A stretch of 64,000 nt of DNA from Alphaproteobacteria bacterium (GCA_015062235.1 SUUZ01000001.1:62001-126000); one strand, 5' to 3'; counted from the stretch's first letter, positions 28,666 to 37,801 are shown. Notes: generated by a model from the sequence alone, not told the origin. Translations and numbers: made by a program.

Positions 28666-29391
28666 TTAATAAAAATTTTTTCCACTAACAAAAGTTTGGG
28701 CGCGCAAATCAACAAGTTTTCCAGCTTCTAACTTAACTTTGCGATCCATTCTTTCTGCTAAATCTAGATTATGAGTGGCTATTAACGCACTCAAACCAGT
28801 TTCTTTTACTATTCCTAATAATTCTTTAAACACAATCTCTGATGTCTTAGGATCTAAATTACCAGTTGGTTCATCAGCCAACAATAGTTTAGGTGTATTA
28901 GCTAAAGCCCTTGCTATTGCAACCCTTTGTTGCTCTCCACCAGACATCTCTGCAGGACGATGTTCAAATCTTTTTTCTAAACCCAGTCTCTTTAATAACC
29001 ATTTAGCTTTTTCCTTGGCATTCTTAATATCAACTCCAGCAATAAGCTGTGGCAACATAACGTTTTCTACGGCATTAAAATCAGCCAACAAATTATGGTA
29101 CTGATAAACAAAACCCAAATAATCCCGCCTTAGAGATGTTCGCATAGCATCGCCAAGTGTTGAACATTTTTGCCCTTCTAGATATATATCTCCTTTGGTA
29201 GGTTTTTCCAATAATCCTGCCAATTGTAATAAGGTTGACTTTCCCGAACCAGACGGACCTATCAGCGCTACAACCTCGCCTTGATTTATATCTAAATCCA
29301 CTCCACGCAAAACTTGCAGAGTTTGTCCTCCTTGCTTAAATGAACGATAAACATTTTTCAATTCTAAGACAGGTGCTCTTCCATTATTCAT
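28666..29391 (-). CDS. lolD: Lipoprotein-releasing ABC transporter ATPase LolD
   Basis: ATPase of the LolCDE complex that extracts mature lipoproteins from the inner membrane for LolA. 241 aa from ATG 29391 (MNNGRAPVLELKNVYRSF); the track start at 29454 would run far into lolC. Walker A GPSGSGKS, signature MSGGEQQRVAIARAL and Walker B LLLADEPTGNLD are intact. It overlaps lolC by 8 bp, so translation is coupled. Confidence 0.95.
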   Translation of the reverse strand: MNNGRAPVLELKNVYRSFKQGGQTLQVLRGVDLDINQGEVVALIGPSGSGKSTLLQLAGLLEKPTKGDIYLEGQKCSTLGDAMRTSLRRDYLGFVYQYHNLLADFNAVENVMLPQLIAGVDIKNAKEKAKWLLKRLGLEKRFEHRPAEMSGGEQQRVAIARALANTPKLLLADEPTGNLDPKTSEIVFKELLGIVKETGLSALIATHNLDLAERMDRKVKLEAGKLVDLRAQTFVSGKNFY

Positions 29392-30631
29392 AACGCAAAG
29401 CCTCCACAGGATCCATTTTAGCAGCTCGCCATGCAGGATACAATGTTGCTGCAAATGATAACAATAATGATATTGACACTACGCTCAAAACTTCCCACAT
29501 ATCAACTTTAGCAGGAAGCTTGGACAAGAAATAAATTTCTGCAGAAAACAAATCTCGTCCCAAAATTGTTTGTAAACCTTGACGAATTGCCTCAATATTT
29601 TCACAAAATAACATTCCTAAAACAAAACCAATCAATGTTCCAACAACACCAATAAAAGCACCATCCATAAAGAATATACGCATAACCATGCCTTTGGTAG
29701 CTCCCATTGTACGTAATACTGCGATATCGCGCCCTTTGTCTTTAACCAACATAATCAAACCGCTAATAATATTAAATGCAGCAACAACGATGATTAAAGT
29801 TAAAATAATAAACATTACATTACGTTCAACCTCAATAGCATTAAAAAATGCCGCATTGCTTTGTTTCCAATCATATATATATGCACCACCACCTAAACTG
29901 CGTTCTAGAGCATCTCTCACAGGTTGCAAATATTTGTCATCGTCTAGTGTAACATCAATATTTGTAACAGCTCCTTTTAATCCAAAGTAAAGTTGAGCCG
30001 AATCAAGAGGCATAAATATAAAATTAGCATCATACTCATACATTCCAGAGTCAAACAATCCAATAACTTGATATGATTTCATTCTAGGTACTGTTCCAAA
30101 AGCTGTAACCTTGCCATTTGGTGATAACAAGGTTATTTTATCCCCCTCAACTATCCCCATTTTACGAGCAAGTCTGATACCAATAATCACATTATCATCA
30201 GCAAAATAATTCATGTCAACCTTTTCAACAGCTTTAGCCATTGCAGGCTTCTTTAACAGATCATCTTTAGCAATTCCTCTGACCATAGCACCTTCAGCTG
30301 ATTTGCCAGCAGTAATAAGAAGCTGATTTTCAATCATTGGCATAGCAAGTTTAATATGTTCAATTTCCATAATATCTTTAACTGCATTAAGATAATTATT
30401 GAATGGATAACCATTAGGAGCCATCAGACCGATATGACCATTAATACCAAGAATTCGCCCTAATAATTCTGCCCTAAAACCATTCATTACACTCATAACA
30501 ATAATAAGAGTCGCAACACCAAGTGCAATTCCTGTAAAAGCAAACCCAGTTATAACAGAAATAAAACCTTCTTTTCTTTTAGCTCTAAGATATCTTCCTG
30601 CAGTTAACCGTTCAAACTTACTAAAAATCAT
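29384..30631 (-). CDS. lolC: Lipoprotein-releasing ABC transporter permease LolC/LolE
   Basis: A 415-aa permease of the MacB/FtsX-type family. The N-terminal cytoplasmic start RYLRAKRKEGFISVITGFAF leads to TM1, then a large periplasmic domain (about 50-265) and three C-terminal helices (about 270-300, 315-345, 375-400). Only one permease gene accompanies lolD, as in bacteria that use a LolF-like homodimer; a separate lolE could exist elsewhere. Confidence 0.92.
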   Translation of the reverse strand: MIFSKFERLTAGRYLRAKRKEGFISVITGFAFTGIALGVATLIIVMSVMNGFRAELLGRILGINGHIGLMAPNGYPFNNYLNAVKDIMEIEHIKLAMPMIENQLLITAGKSAEGAMVRGIAKDDLLKKPAMAKAVEKVDMNYFADDNVIIGIRLARKMGIVEGDKITLLSPNGKVTAFGTVPRMKSYQVIGLFDSGMYEYDANFIFMPLDSAQLYFGLKGAVTNIDVTLDDDKYLQPVRDALERSLGGGAYIYDWKQSNAAFFNAIEVERNVMFIILTLIIVVAAFNIISGLIMLVKDKGRDIAVLRTMGATKGMVMRIFFMDGAFIGVVGTLIGFVLGMLFCENIEAIRQGLQTILGRDLFSAEIYFLSKLPAKVDMWEVLSVVSISLLLSFAATLYPAWRAAKMDPVEALRYE

Positions 30632-30825
30632 TATTAGTCATCTTTCAAAAAATATATTTTTTCATACAATTGAGTTAAGAAAACATAAATGTAATAAAAA
30701 TAAGGAAAATGTCTTATTTTTACATTCATATACTAACAACACAATTATAAAACAAGAATACCATATTATTATTTTATAATTTCTAATTACACAAGTTACA
30801 ATATCCATCAAGTACTTATACAAAG

Positions 30826-30855
30826 AAAAACCCCAATATCAGCAGATATTGGGGA
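30826..30855 (-). terminator. Terminator after the cysteine-rich secreted gene
   Basis: Minus-strand stem CCCCAATATCTGCTGATATTGGGG followed by TTTTT, about 20 bp after the stop of the secreted-protein gene. Confidence 0.88.
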
Positions 30856-30873
30856 TTAGAAAGTGCATATTTA

Positions 30874-31779
30874 TTAATATACCGCAAACACAAGAGATTC
30901 TTCACAAATTGCTCTATATTGTTTGCTACTGCTCGCAGTTGTTATAGTACAAGAAGAGCTACCATCACCGCTACAAGACATAATACGATAATAACTAGAA
31001 TCAGTACTACCATCACTACAATTACCAGTATTACGATAAGAATAATTATAACTGCTATTTGCAGATTCATAATCTCCTATAGTGTATTTAGATGAGCTAT
31101 TATGAATGTTACTAAAAGACAAATCTACATTTCTTAACCCCCAGTCCTCACATTGACATGCTGCCCAAGCAGTGCTTTGCTTTCCTGATGTTATAGCTCT
31201 AACTATTCCTCTATAATCAGCGCCAGTCATTACTGAAACTAGTCTACCTAAATTTTGCCCTGTAGCTGCTGAATGATATACACATTTGTATATCCCATCA
31301 ACCAGTATCAACGCGAATGGAGCGCTTACATTACCGTGCGCACAACCAGACATATGTGTTGCTTTTGCATCCTCGTTTATCGTTCCTGCATAAACATATG
31401 CCGTATTATTTTCATCTGCTGATGTAACTTTTGGAATTATAAACCACTGAGATTTTTCACCTTTAGATGTCAAACCATAAAGAGTGTAGAGATCTGGATA
31501 AACAGCTGGCGAATGAATATAACCATCTGCCTTTACAAATCCTTGGGGAATATCATCATCTGCTGAAAAATGTTTTATTTGTCCGACTTCATATTTTTCC
31601 CCACCACAAAATAACTTAGTATTATCAAAAGGACATTTAAGCATAAATTGTCCTGCACAGTCATCTGAGCTCATAGTATAACCTAATTCATCACAAGTTG
31701 GTGGTGTTGCACAATCCAAAGCTGCATAAGCTGATGATGATATTGTTAAAGCTGTACATAAAAGCAAATATTTTTTCAT
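30874..31779 (-). CDS. Secreted cysteine-rich protein with collar-like domain
   Basis: A 301-aa exported protein. Signal peptide residues 1-19 (LCTALTISSSAYA-A) then LDCATPPTCDELGYTMSSDD, a short cysteine module that resembles those in the 575-aa protein at 54.7 kb. From about residue 60 (GQIKHFSADDDIPQGFVKAD) the sequence has the GxI..fsG..iP.Gw pattern of phage tail-collar-like domains. A serine/cysteine-rich C-terminus (CSGDGSSSCTITTASSS) follows. AAAGGAGAACGATT lies before the ATG. A surface-exposed adhesin-like role is inference. It is flanked upstream by the hairpin repeats. Confidence 0.78.
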   Translation of the reverse strand: MKKYLLLCTALTISSSAYAALDCATPPTCDELGYTMSSDDCAGQFMLKCPFDNTKLFCGGEKYEVGQIKHFSADDDIPQGFVKADGYIHSPAVYPDLYTLYGLTSKGEKSQWFIIPKVTSADENNTAYVYAGTINEDAKATHMSGCAHGNVSAPFALILVDGIYKCVYHSAATGQNLGRLVSVMTGADYRGIVRAITSGKQSTAWAACQCEDWGLRNVDLSFSNIHNSSSKYTIGDYESANSSYNYSYRNTGNCSDGSTDSSYYRIMSCSGDGSSSCTITTASSSKQYRAICEESLVFAVY

Positions 31780-31824
31780 AATCGTTCTCCTTTTTTCAAG
31801 TTGCCCCCAAATTATCCGAATCGT

Positions 31825-31853
31825 GCATTTAAACCACCGTTTAAATGCTATAT
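31825..31853 (-). repeat. Hairpin repeat copy C, loop inverted
   Basis: GCATTTAAAC-CACC-GTTTAAATGC, followed by TATATTTGTG. The stem is that of copies A and B but the 4-nt loop is the reverse complement (CACC not GGTG), so this copy is in the opposite orientation or has had its loop flipped. Flanks outside the right arm differ from A and B. It sits just upstream of the secreted-protein gene start. Confidence 0.75.
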
Positions 31854-31948
31854 TTGTGAAACGATTTTTAAGGTGAAAAAGAAAAGGAACAAAAGGTCGC
31901 TAACATATTGAAAATATGCTATAAAATATAATTAATTGCTTTTTTACT
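31854..31948. other. Spacer between hairpin repeats
   Basis: About 95 bp of AT-rich DNA with no ORF, between repeat copies C and B. No promoter or other feature identified. Confidence 0.4.
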
Positions 31949-32032
31949 TTTTTTGATATATAATTAAAATAAATATAGCATTTAAACGGTGGTTTAAATG
32001 CTATATTTTTGTTTTGTAATACATTGATTTTA
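31949..32032 (+). repeat. Dispersed repeat copy B with hairpin
   Basis: Second long copy of the 80-bp repeat (compare 23339-23421): TTTTTGATATATAATTAAAA, then the 30-nt core hairpin 31975-32004 with GGTG loop, then TTTTGTTTTGTAATACATTG. Identity with copy A is nearly complete over the shared length. It is 60 bp downstream of the aspartoacylase-like gene end. Confidence 0.85.
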
Positions 32033-32094
32033 TGAATTTATTTCTCTAAATACTATAAATAATACACTATATCATAGAATAGAGAATATAAAAA

Positions 32095-32934
32095 TCAGGA
32101 ACATCCATAATAAAACCATTCACTATTAACCACCGCTCCATGATTAGGCATTATAATATATCCATCTATAGGCGATATTTCTTTTTCCCCATTATCATAA
32201 ACAGCTATAATATCTCCTTTCCTAATTGGTGTTAAATGACTATAATTAAAAGACATTTTTCCCTCATACTTTTTTAATATAACTGAATGCAATTTAACAA
32301 CATTAGGACTAAATTGTTGCCATTTTTCTTCAATAACCTCAAAAAAACTAAGAACATTAATTATTGATCTAACAGCTATATCAGCAGCATCTTCCGATTT
32401 ATGATAGCCACATTCCACCGTAATCCCTGTTTTACCTTGCCAATTTGCATATCTTTCCGTACAAAAATCACTAATAGGCTGATTTTCATATATTTCAGGC
32501 CAACCAGCCAATGCGTCATTCACAGGAATTAAAGAAAGCAATTCCAGATTTTTTTTATTAGGATAATCAATAAATGCAAAAGGTCTATCATTTTTACAAT
32601 GCGTCGAATGCAAGTCTAACATAATATCGCAATCATCTATTTCTTTAATTAGCTGATTAGCTATTCTTTCTTCATTATTACTAGGATTTGAATGATGACA
32701 AACAACCCTATTAAGATTAACATCAACAAACCTTGCATCTATCTTCTGTGCTTCAACATTAACTGTTGGAATAAATGTTATTTTACCAGACTTCAATTTA
32801 ATCTTATCACTTTCCAATAACTCAATTAATTTATGTTGAGCTATCGTTCCCGCAACCTCATTACCATGAACAGCTCCCAAAATAAGAATATGTTTTCCTA
32901 TCTTTGTTGCTTCAAAAGAATATTTCTTAAACAC
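32095..32934 (-). CDS. Succinylglutamate desuccinylase/aspartoacylase family protein
   Basis: Zinc carboxypeptidase-like hydrolase, 279 aa. GAVHGNEVAG (about residue 20, zinc His/Glu), DVNLNR (70), DLHSTHCKN (about 106, zinc His) and ITVECGYH with the catalytic Glu (about 178) are present. The C-terminal beta domain (SPIDGYIIMPNHG) is also typical. AstE removes succinate from succinylglutamate and AspA deacetylates N-acetylaspartate; the substrate is not evident. It overlaps a GNAT-like gene by 8 bp, suggesting the two act on the same N-acyl compound. Confidence 0.8.
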   Translation of the reverse strand: MFKKYSFEATKIGKHILILGAVHGNEVAGTIAQHKLIELLESDKIKLKSGKITFIPTVNVEAQKIDARFVDVNLNRVVCHHSNPSNNEERIANQLIKEIDDCDIMLDLHSTHCKNDRPFAFIDYPNKKNLELLSLIPVNDALAGWPEIYENQPISDFCTERYANWQGKTGITVECGYHKSEDAADIAVRSIINVLSFFEVIEEKWQQFSPNVVKLHSVILKKYEGKMSFNYSHLTPIRKGDIIAVYDNGEKEISPIDGYIIMPNHGAVVNSEWFYYGCS

Positions 32935-33760
32935 ATCTAGCTCCCTTATTTACAAATATTACCGCTGTTTGATTATTTACTATTTCATTTACACTACGTT
33001 TAGTTGGAACAAATTTAATAAAACCCGTATCCTTATCAAAACGTTGACCAATATATCCTTTATCAAGCAATTTATCTATCAATTCAAATCTATTAAATGG
33101 TATCTCAATACCACCTGATATTTCTTTTTTATTCTTTTTCATATTATGATGCATCAATGCTATTTTTCCACCATCTGATGGGTCAATCGCTGTTGCAAAC
33201 ATATGAAAATCATTATTAAAATAAGGAGGCATATTCCAACGATTACTCCTATCAATAATTGAAAAAGCTCCCGAGCATCCTAGTTCTTTTGCATATTCTA
33301 GTCTACAAGCAATCATTATTTGGTTAAGATGATTACCTCTATAATCAGGATGCACACTGTCAGCCCCTAACGCTGCCGCCAACACAAAATTTTTATCATC
33401 AAAAAAATTTGCAGGACTATTAGGAAGTTCTTCAGCTAACGTTTCTTTACTATTACAAAGACGAATATAAGACATTCCTATTAATTTAGAACTTAAAAAA
33501 ACACCAATATAATGAATAGCATCGTTTTCAAAAACATTATTATAATATTCTTGATTATGTTTGTGAATAAAACATTCTTCACCTGTAGCTAAATGATTAT
33601 AAATAGTTTCGGACAATTTCCCCATATCTTCTGCATCATTTTTATTCAATGGCCTTATAACAAAACGAGGTTTTTCTTTTTGTATTACACCCCCAACTTT
33701 ATCTAACCGACCACGCCAAACTACTTGACCATTAACATAAAACTTTTCCAAATTATCCAT
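32927..33760 (-). CDS. GNAT-like N-acyltransferase
   Basis: A 277-aa protein with a GNAT-type core: FVIRPLNKNDAEDMGKLSE at the start, then GADSVHPDYRGNHLNQIMIA containing the acetyl-CoA motif A (R/QxxGxG/A-like RGNHLN). Start moved to ATG 33760 (MDNLEKFYVNG), with AAAGGTG upstream; the track start 33817 lies in the terminator stem. It overlaps the aspartoacylase-like gene, and both probably lie behind a leader ORF and attenuator. The substrate is unknown; it may acylate an amino acid or amine. Confidence 0.72.
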   Translation of the reverse strand: MDNLEKFYVNGQVVWRGRLDKVGGVIQKEKPRFVIRPLNKNDAEDMGKLSETIYNHLATGEECFIHKHNQEYYNNVFENDAIHYIGVFLSSKLIGMSYIRLCNSKETLAEELPNSPANFFDDKNFVLAAALGADSVHPDYRGNHLNQIMIACRLEYAKELGCSGAFSIIDRSNRWNMPPYFNNDFHMFATAIDPSDGGKIALMHHNMKKNKKEISGGIEIPFNRFELIDKLLDKGYIGQRFDKDTGFIKFVPTKRSVNEIVNNQTAVIFVNKGARCV

Positions 33761-33783
33761 CTTTTCACCTTTATTACCAAACA

Positions 33784-33809
33784 CAAAAAAGCGGAAGAAA
33801 CTCTCCCGC
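33784..33809 (-). terminator. Intrinsic terminator/attenuator before the GNAT gene
   Basis: Minus-strand GCGGGAG-AGTTT-CTTCCGC stem (one G-T pair) followed by TTTTTTGTGT, 24 bp before the GNAT start and 36 bp after the small ORF stop. Confidence 0.75.
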
Positions 33810-33844
33810 TCCAGCATAATGTTTATATCTTAAACATAACAAAA

Positions 33845-33910
33845 CTACGACGGGATATTATCCTCCTGACGTTTCTTAGATTTAAGTTGTTTTGCTACAG
33901 TTAAAAACAT
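33845..33910 (-). CDS. Small ORF, 21 aa, possible leader peptide
   Basis: Too short for the ORF track. ATG 33910 follows AAGGA with 6-nt spacing, the product is 21 aa rich in lysine (AKQLKSKKRQ), and the stop is TAG at 33845. A consensus-like promoter lies 27-55 bp upstream and a terminator lies 36 bp downstream, before the GNAT and aspartoacylase-like genes. It may be a leader peptide coupled to attenuation or an independent small protein. No conserved family recognised. Confidence 0.5.
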   Translation of the reverse strand: MFLTVAKQLKSKKRQEDNIPS

Positions 33911-33936
33911 TTACATTCCTTCTTTCATTTGCGGTT

Positions 33937-33965
33937 ATACTAACTTACAGCAATATAACAGTCAA
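33937..33965 (-). promoter_or_regulatory. Promoter for the small ORF and GNAT operon
   Basis: Minus-strand TTGACT (+ 33960-33965) and TAGTAT (33937-33942) with 17-bp spacing, placed between ackA and the small ORF. The predicted leader to the small ORF is about 20 nt. Confidence 0.6.
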
Positions 33966-33970
33966 GTAAA

Positions 33971-35152
33971 TTATTTAGTCAAAGAAATTGTATCTTGCGC
34001 TATCATCAATTCTTCATCTGTCGGAATAACAAAAGCCTTAACCTTAGAGTCAGAAGTTGAAATTTCTTCAATATTTCCTCTACGGTTGTTAGCTTCTTCA
34101 TTAACCGAAATACCGAGATAGCTCAACCTATCCAATACTAGCTTACGAATAATTGGCGAATTTTCACCAATACCAGCCGTAAATACTATAGCATCAACAC
34201 CACCCAAAGCAGCAATATAACTACCGATGAACTTAACAATAGTATAAACATAAGTTTGCAAACCTGTAACAGCTCTTTCATCACCCTTCAAATATGCTGC
34301 TTCAACATCACGCATATCCGAAAAACCTGTCAAACCAAGCATACCGCTTTGTTTATTCAAAAGGTTATTAGCTTCATCAATACTTAAACCTTGTTCTTTC
34401 ATAATATGAAGCGGAATATACGGATCAATATCACCAGAACGAGTACCCATAATGATACCTGCCAAAGGAGTAAATCCCATAGATGTATCTATACATTTTC
34501 CATCTTTAATAGCCGATAATGAAGCACCATTACCCAAGTGACAAACAATAATTTTTTTACCATTCCCCAAAATTTTTGTAACTTCTTGCGCAATAAATCT
34601 GTGAGAAGTTCCATGCATACCATAACGTCTAATCTGATGTCTTGTATACTGTTCTAAAGGCAATCCATAAAGAAAAGCCTCTTTAGGCATAGTTTGATGA
34701 AAAGCAGTATCAAACACTGCAACTTGAGGTACATTTGGCAATGCCTTTTGAACAGCCCTAATACCTAAAACACCAGCAGGATTATGAAGCGGTGCCAAAG
34801 AAGATAAATCAACTAATGTCTGAATAACTTTTTCATCAATTACAACTGAATTAGCATAAATTTCCCCACCATGAACTACTCGATGACCAACAGCACTTAT
34901 TTCATTCAAACTTGTAATAGCGCCAGAAAGCAACAAATTAAAAACTTCCTGCAAAGCTTCATTATGTGTTGGTAAAGGCGAAACGACCTCTTTTTTATTG
35001 CCATCAGCATATTTTATACTAACTTTAGATCCATCAATACCAATACGCTCTGCCAAACCTTTAGCTACAACATCATATCTTTCTCCATCAACATTAAACA
35101 ACTGATATTTCAGAGACGATGAGCCCGAATTCAAAACCAAAACTTTTTGCAT
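33971..35152 (-). CDS. ackA: Acetate kinase
   Basis: Converts acetyl-phosphate and ADP to acetate and ATP (393 aa). ASKHA-fold segments are clear: VLNSGSSSLKYQLF, VGHRVVHGG, HNPAGVLGIRA, FDTAFHQTMP, ICHLGNGASLSAIKDGKC, MGTRSGDIDP and the FTAGIGENSP tail. It follows pta by 27 bp on the same strand, so overflow acetate production or acetate assimilation is by this pair. Confidence 0.97.
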   Translation of the reverse strand: MQKVLVLNSGSSSLKYQLFNVDGERYDVVAKGLAERIGIDGSKVSIKYADGNKKEVVSPLPTHNEALQEVFNLLLSGAITSLNEISAVGHRVVHGGEIYANSVVIDEKVIQTLVDLSSLAPLHNPAGVLGIRAVQKALPNVPQVAVFDTAFHQTMPKEAFLYGLPLEQYTRHQIRRYGMHGTSHRFIAQEVTKILGNGKKIIVCHLGNGASLSAIKDGKCIDTSMGFTPLAGIIMGTRSGDIDPYIPLHIMKEQGLSIDEANNLLNKQSGMLGLTGFSDMRDVEAAYLKGDERAVTGLQTYVYTIVKFIGSYIAALGGVDAIVFTAGIGENSPIIRKLVLDRLSYLGISVNEEANNRRGNIEEISTSDSKVKAFVIPTDEELMIAQDTISLTK

Positions 35153-35179
35153 ATTTATATCCTTTTCTAAAAAAATGAA

Positions 35180-36175
35180 CTACATAGCTTGAACAGCTGT
35201 TAAAGCAACTGTAAAAACAATATCTTTTGCAGAACAACCACGTGAAAGATCATTAATTGGAGCCTTTAAGCCTTGCAAAACAGGACCAAAAGCTTCATAT
35301 CCACCCAATCTTTGAACCAACTTATAAGCGATATTACCAGCATTAAGATCTGGAAATATCAAAACCTTTGCATGACCAGCAACCGTGCTCCCTGGTGCTT
35401 TTAATACCGCAACATTATCAACCAAAGCCGCATCACCTTGCAATTCTCCATCCAAATCAATGCCTAAATCCTTAAATTCATCTGACAAAGCCATTTCTTT
35501 CGCAATTTTAGTAGCTTTTTGAACTTTTTCAACCATATCACCTTTACCTGAACCATAAGTAGAATATGATAACATTGCAATATCAGGCTTAATACCAAAC
35601 TGAACTGCTGTCTGAGCTGCCTGCATCGCAATATTTGCTAACTCTTGTTCATTTGGATTAACAGCAATTGCACAATCAGCAAAAATCATTGTGTTGTCAT
35701 CTTTATTCATAAAGAAAAACGATGAAACTCCCATATCCTTACGAGCAGATTTGATAATCTGCAATGCAGGACGCACTGTATCAGCTGTTGAGTGAGCTGC
35801 CCCAGAAACCATACCATCTGCATGACCTGCTTTCATCATCAATGTACCAAAATAATTAACATCTTGAGCCATTTTCAAAGCATCTTCTTTAGAAACACCT
35901 TTTTCTTTACGCAACTCATAAAAAATTTCTGCATACTCATTTAACCTATCAGATGTCTCTGGATTTATAATATCAATCCCTTCCACTGACCATCCTTTTA
36001 TATCAAACTTAGATTTTATAACTTTTTCATCCCCAAGCAAAATTACTTTTGCTATTTTTTCTTCAGTAATTTCTTTAGCCGCTTCAACAACCCTATCATC
36101 TTCACCTTCTGGTAAAACTATTGTCTTATATCCTTGTTTAGCCTTACTAACAATTTCATCAATAAACTTCGTCAT
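35180..36175 (-). CDS. pta: Phosphate acetyltransferase, short form
   Basis: Converts acetyl-CoA and phosphate to acetyl-phosphate; 331 aa, the short form without the N-terminal DRTGG/regulatory domain of E. coli Pta. IVLPEGEDDRVVEAA, NYFGTLMMKAGHADGMVSGA, ADTVRPALQII and the VFPDLNAGNIAYKL-type end are diagnostic (here IFPDLNAGNIAYKLVQRLGG). ATG 36175 with AGGA upstream is used instead of the track start at 36235. Confidence 0.95.
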   Translation of the reverse strand: MTKFIDEIVSKAKQGYKTIVLPEGEDDRVVEAAKEITEEKIAKVILLGDEKVIKSKFDIKGWSVEGIDIINPETSDRLNEYAEIFYELRKEKGVSKEDALKMAQDVNYFGTLMMKAGHADGMVSGAAHSTADTVRPALQIIKSARKDMGVSSFFFMNKDDNTMIFADCAIAVNPNEQELANIAMQAAQTAVQFGIKPDIAMLSYSTYGSGKGDMVEKVQKATKIAKEMALSDEFKDLGIDLDGELQGDAALVDNVAVLKAPGSTVAGHAKVLIFPDLNAGNIAYKLVQRLGGYEAFGPVLQGLKAPINDLSRGCSAKDIVFTVALTAVQAM

Positions 36176-36316
36176 TACTTTTAATTCCTCATCTAAAAAA
36201 TTATTCTTGATATAATAAACAACTTTATTATTCAAAAGTCAAAATATCTTTTGCTAATTTGGATAAAGTATTATATCTTACATCTAGTTTTGTTTTTTAT
36301 AATAATGGAGCCTCCC

Positions 36317-36730
36317 ATGGAAAGAACCTTATCAATCATCAAACCCGATGCTACATCTCGCAATATTACTGGCCAAATCAACACAATGATTGAAAATGCT
36401 GGACTAAAAATAGTAGCTCAAAAAATGATTAAACTATCATCAAAACAAGCTGAAGAATTTTATAACGAACACCAAGGAAAACCCTTTTTTACAAACCTAG
36501 TCAATTTTATGACTTCAGCACCTGTTGTTGTTCAGGTTCTAGAGGCTGATAATGCCATTAGCTTATATCGTAAAATAATGGGAACAACCAACCCCGCCAC
36601 TGCTGAAGAAGGAACTATACGCAAAACTTTTGCCCTATCTATAGATAAAAATTCGGTGCACGGTTCTGATTCTCCAGCTAGCGCAGCTAGAGAGATTAAT
36701 TTCTTTTTCAGCAACATTGAGATATATTAA
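36317..36730 (+). CDS. ndk: Nucleoside diphosphate kinase
   Basis: Exchanges gamma-phosphate among nucleotides, 137 aa. [13 protein letters not shown] is the nucleotide site and NSVHGSDSP contains the phosphohistidine. ATG 36317 after TGGAG is preferred over the track start 36251, which adds a spurious hydrophobic stretch. It is divergent from pta. Confidence 0.96.
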   Translation: MERTLSIIKPDATSRNITGQINTMIENAGLKIVAQKMIKLSSKQAEEFYNEHQGKPFFTNLVNFMTSAPVVVQVLEADNAISLYRKIMGTTNPATAEEGTIRKTFALSIDKNSVHGSDSPASAAREINFFFSNIEIY

Positions 36731-36745
36731 TTAGGAGAAAATACT

Positions 36746-37801
36746 TTGCGTAAATTATCTCTCTACACAATTTTTCTATATTCTTTGCTAATTTTTCAAG
36801 TTTTAGCATCTGATGAACGCTTCACTGTAGAAATAAAAGTAGATGTTTCAGATGCTAGTGCATCAATAGCTCGAGATAAAGCAATGAATAGTGCTACAAG
36901 AGCTGCTGTAACTGCCGTAGCTAAACGCATTTCAACCTCTGATGGGGCTAAGAGGATTTCTGAAATGACCGATGCTCAATTAATAAACTTTGTCAAAGAA
37001 ACATCTGTTCTAAACGAAAAAAATTCTGATGTACGTTATATGGCAGATCTCAAAATTATAATAAATGAAGAACTCCTAAAACAATATATGCAAGAGCGAG
37101 AAATTCCTCTCCTTGCTAAAAATAATACCTCCATTTTAATTATACCAATTTTCCGTGAATTTGCTGATGATACCCCTATGCTTTGGGAAGCAGATAATCC
37201 ATGGAAAAACGCTTGGGATAATTCAACATTGTCTTCTGCTATAAAATTCATTCCTATATCAAATTCGGCAAATAATATGTCAATAATTAACGCAGAAAAA
37301 GCGGCTATAGTTGATATAAATAGTCTTGAAAATATAGCTAATGCAAACCAAACAACAGATGTTTATGTTTTAGATGCTGCATATAATGGTATCGAAGGAT
37401 TAACCATTATTGCAACTTCTCTTTCTGGTGAAAAATTTGAAATAAATGTTAATGGCACCAAATCATCAGGAGCTGAATTATTTAATCAAGCTGTTATAGA
37501 AGCTAGAAATCATGTTGAACAACGTGTTTTAACCTCAAAAGCAAATGAAGAAACTCAAGAAAACGAACTAATTATACTTTATCCCTTTTCTTCTTTAGGA
37601 CAATGGATAAAAGCCGAACAAAAAATAAAAAGTATACCCGAAATAACTAGTATGGAAGTTCAAGCTATGGCTCCTGGTAAATCTCAATTCAAACTATCAC
37701 ATACCAATAGCTTTGAAAACATTCAACGCTCTCTTCGTGCCCAAGGATATATTTTAGAAAATGGCGGTAACTATATGATTTTAAAAAATATTGGAGAGTA
37801 A
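36746..37801 (+). CDS. DUF2066 domain-containing exported protein
   Basis: A 351-aa protein starting at TTG 36746 with AGGAG upstream. Signal-like N-terminus (LYTIFLYSLLIFQVLAS) then a DUF2066-type body (FTVEIKVDVSDASASIARDK, ATRAAVTAVAKRIS). In proteobacteria this family is commonly next to a PerM/AI-2E permease, as here (4 bp apart). Its role is unknown; the neighbour suggests an envelope function. Confidence 0.75.
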   Translation: MRKLSLYTIFLYSLLIFQVLASDERFTVEIKVDVSDASASIARDKAMNSATRAAVTAVAKRISTSDGAKRISEMTDAQLINFVKETSVLNEKNSDVRYMADLKIIINEELLKQYMQEREIPLLAKNNTSILIIPIFREFADDTPMLWEADNPWKNAWDNSTLSSAIKFIPISNSANNMSIINAEKAAIVDINSLENIANANQTTDVYVLDAAYNGIEGLTIIATSLSGEKFEINVNGTKSSGAELFNQAVIEARNHVEQRVLTSKANEETQENELIILYPFSSLGQWIKAEQKIKSIPEITSMEVQAMAPGKSQFKLSHTNSFENIQRSLRAQGYILENGGNYMILKNIGE

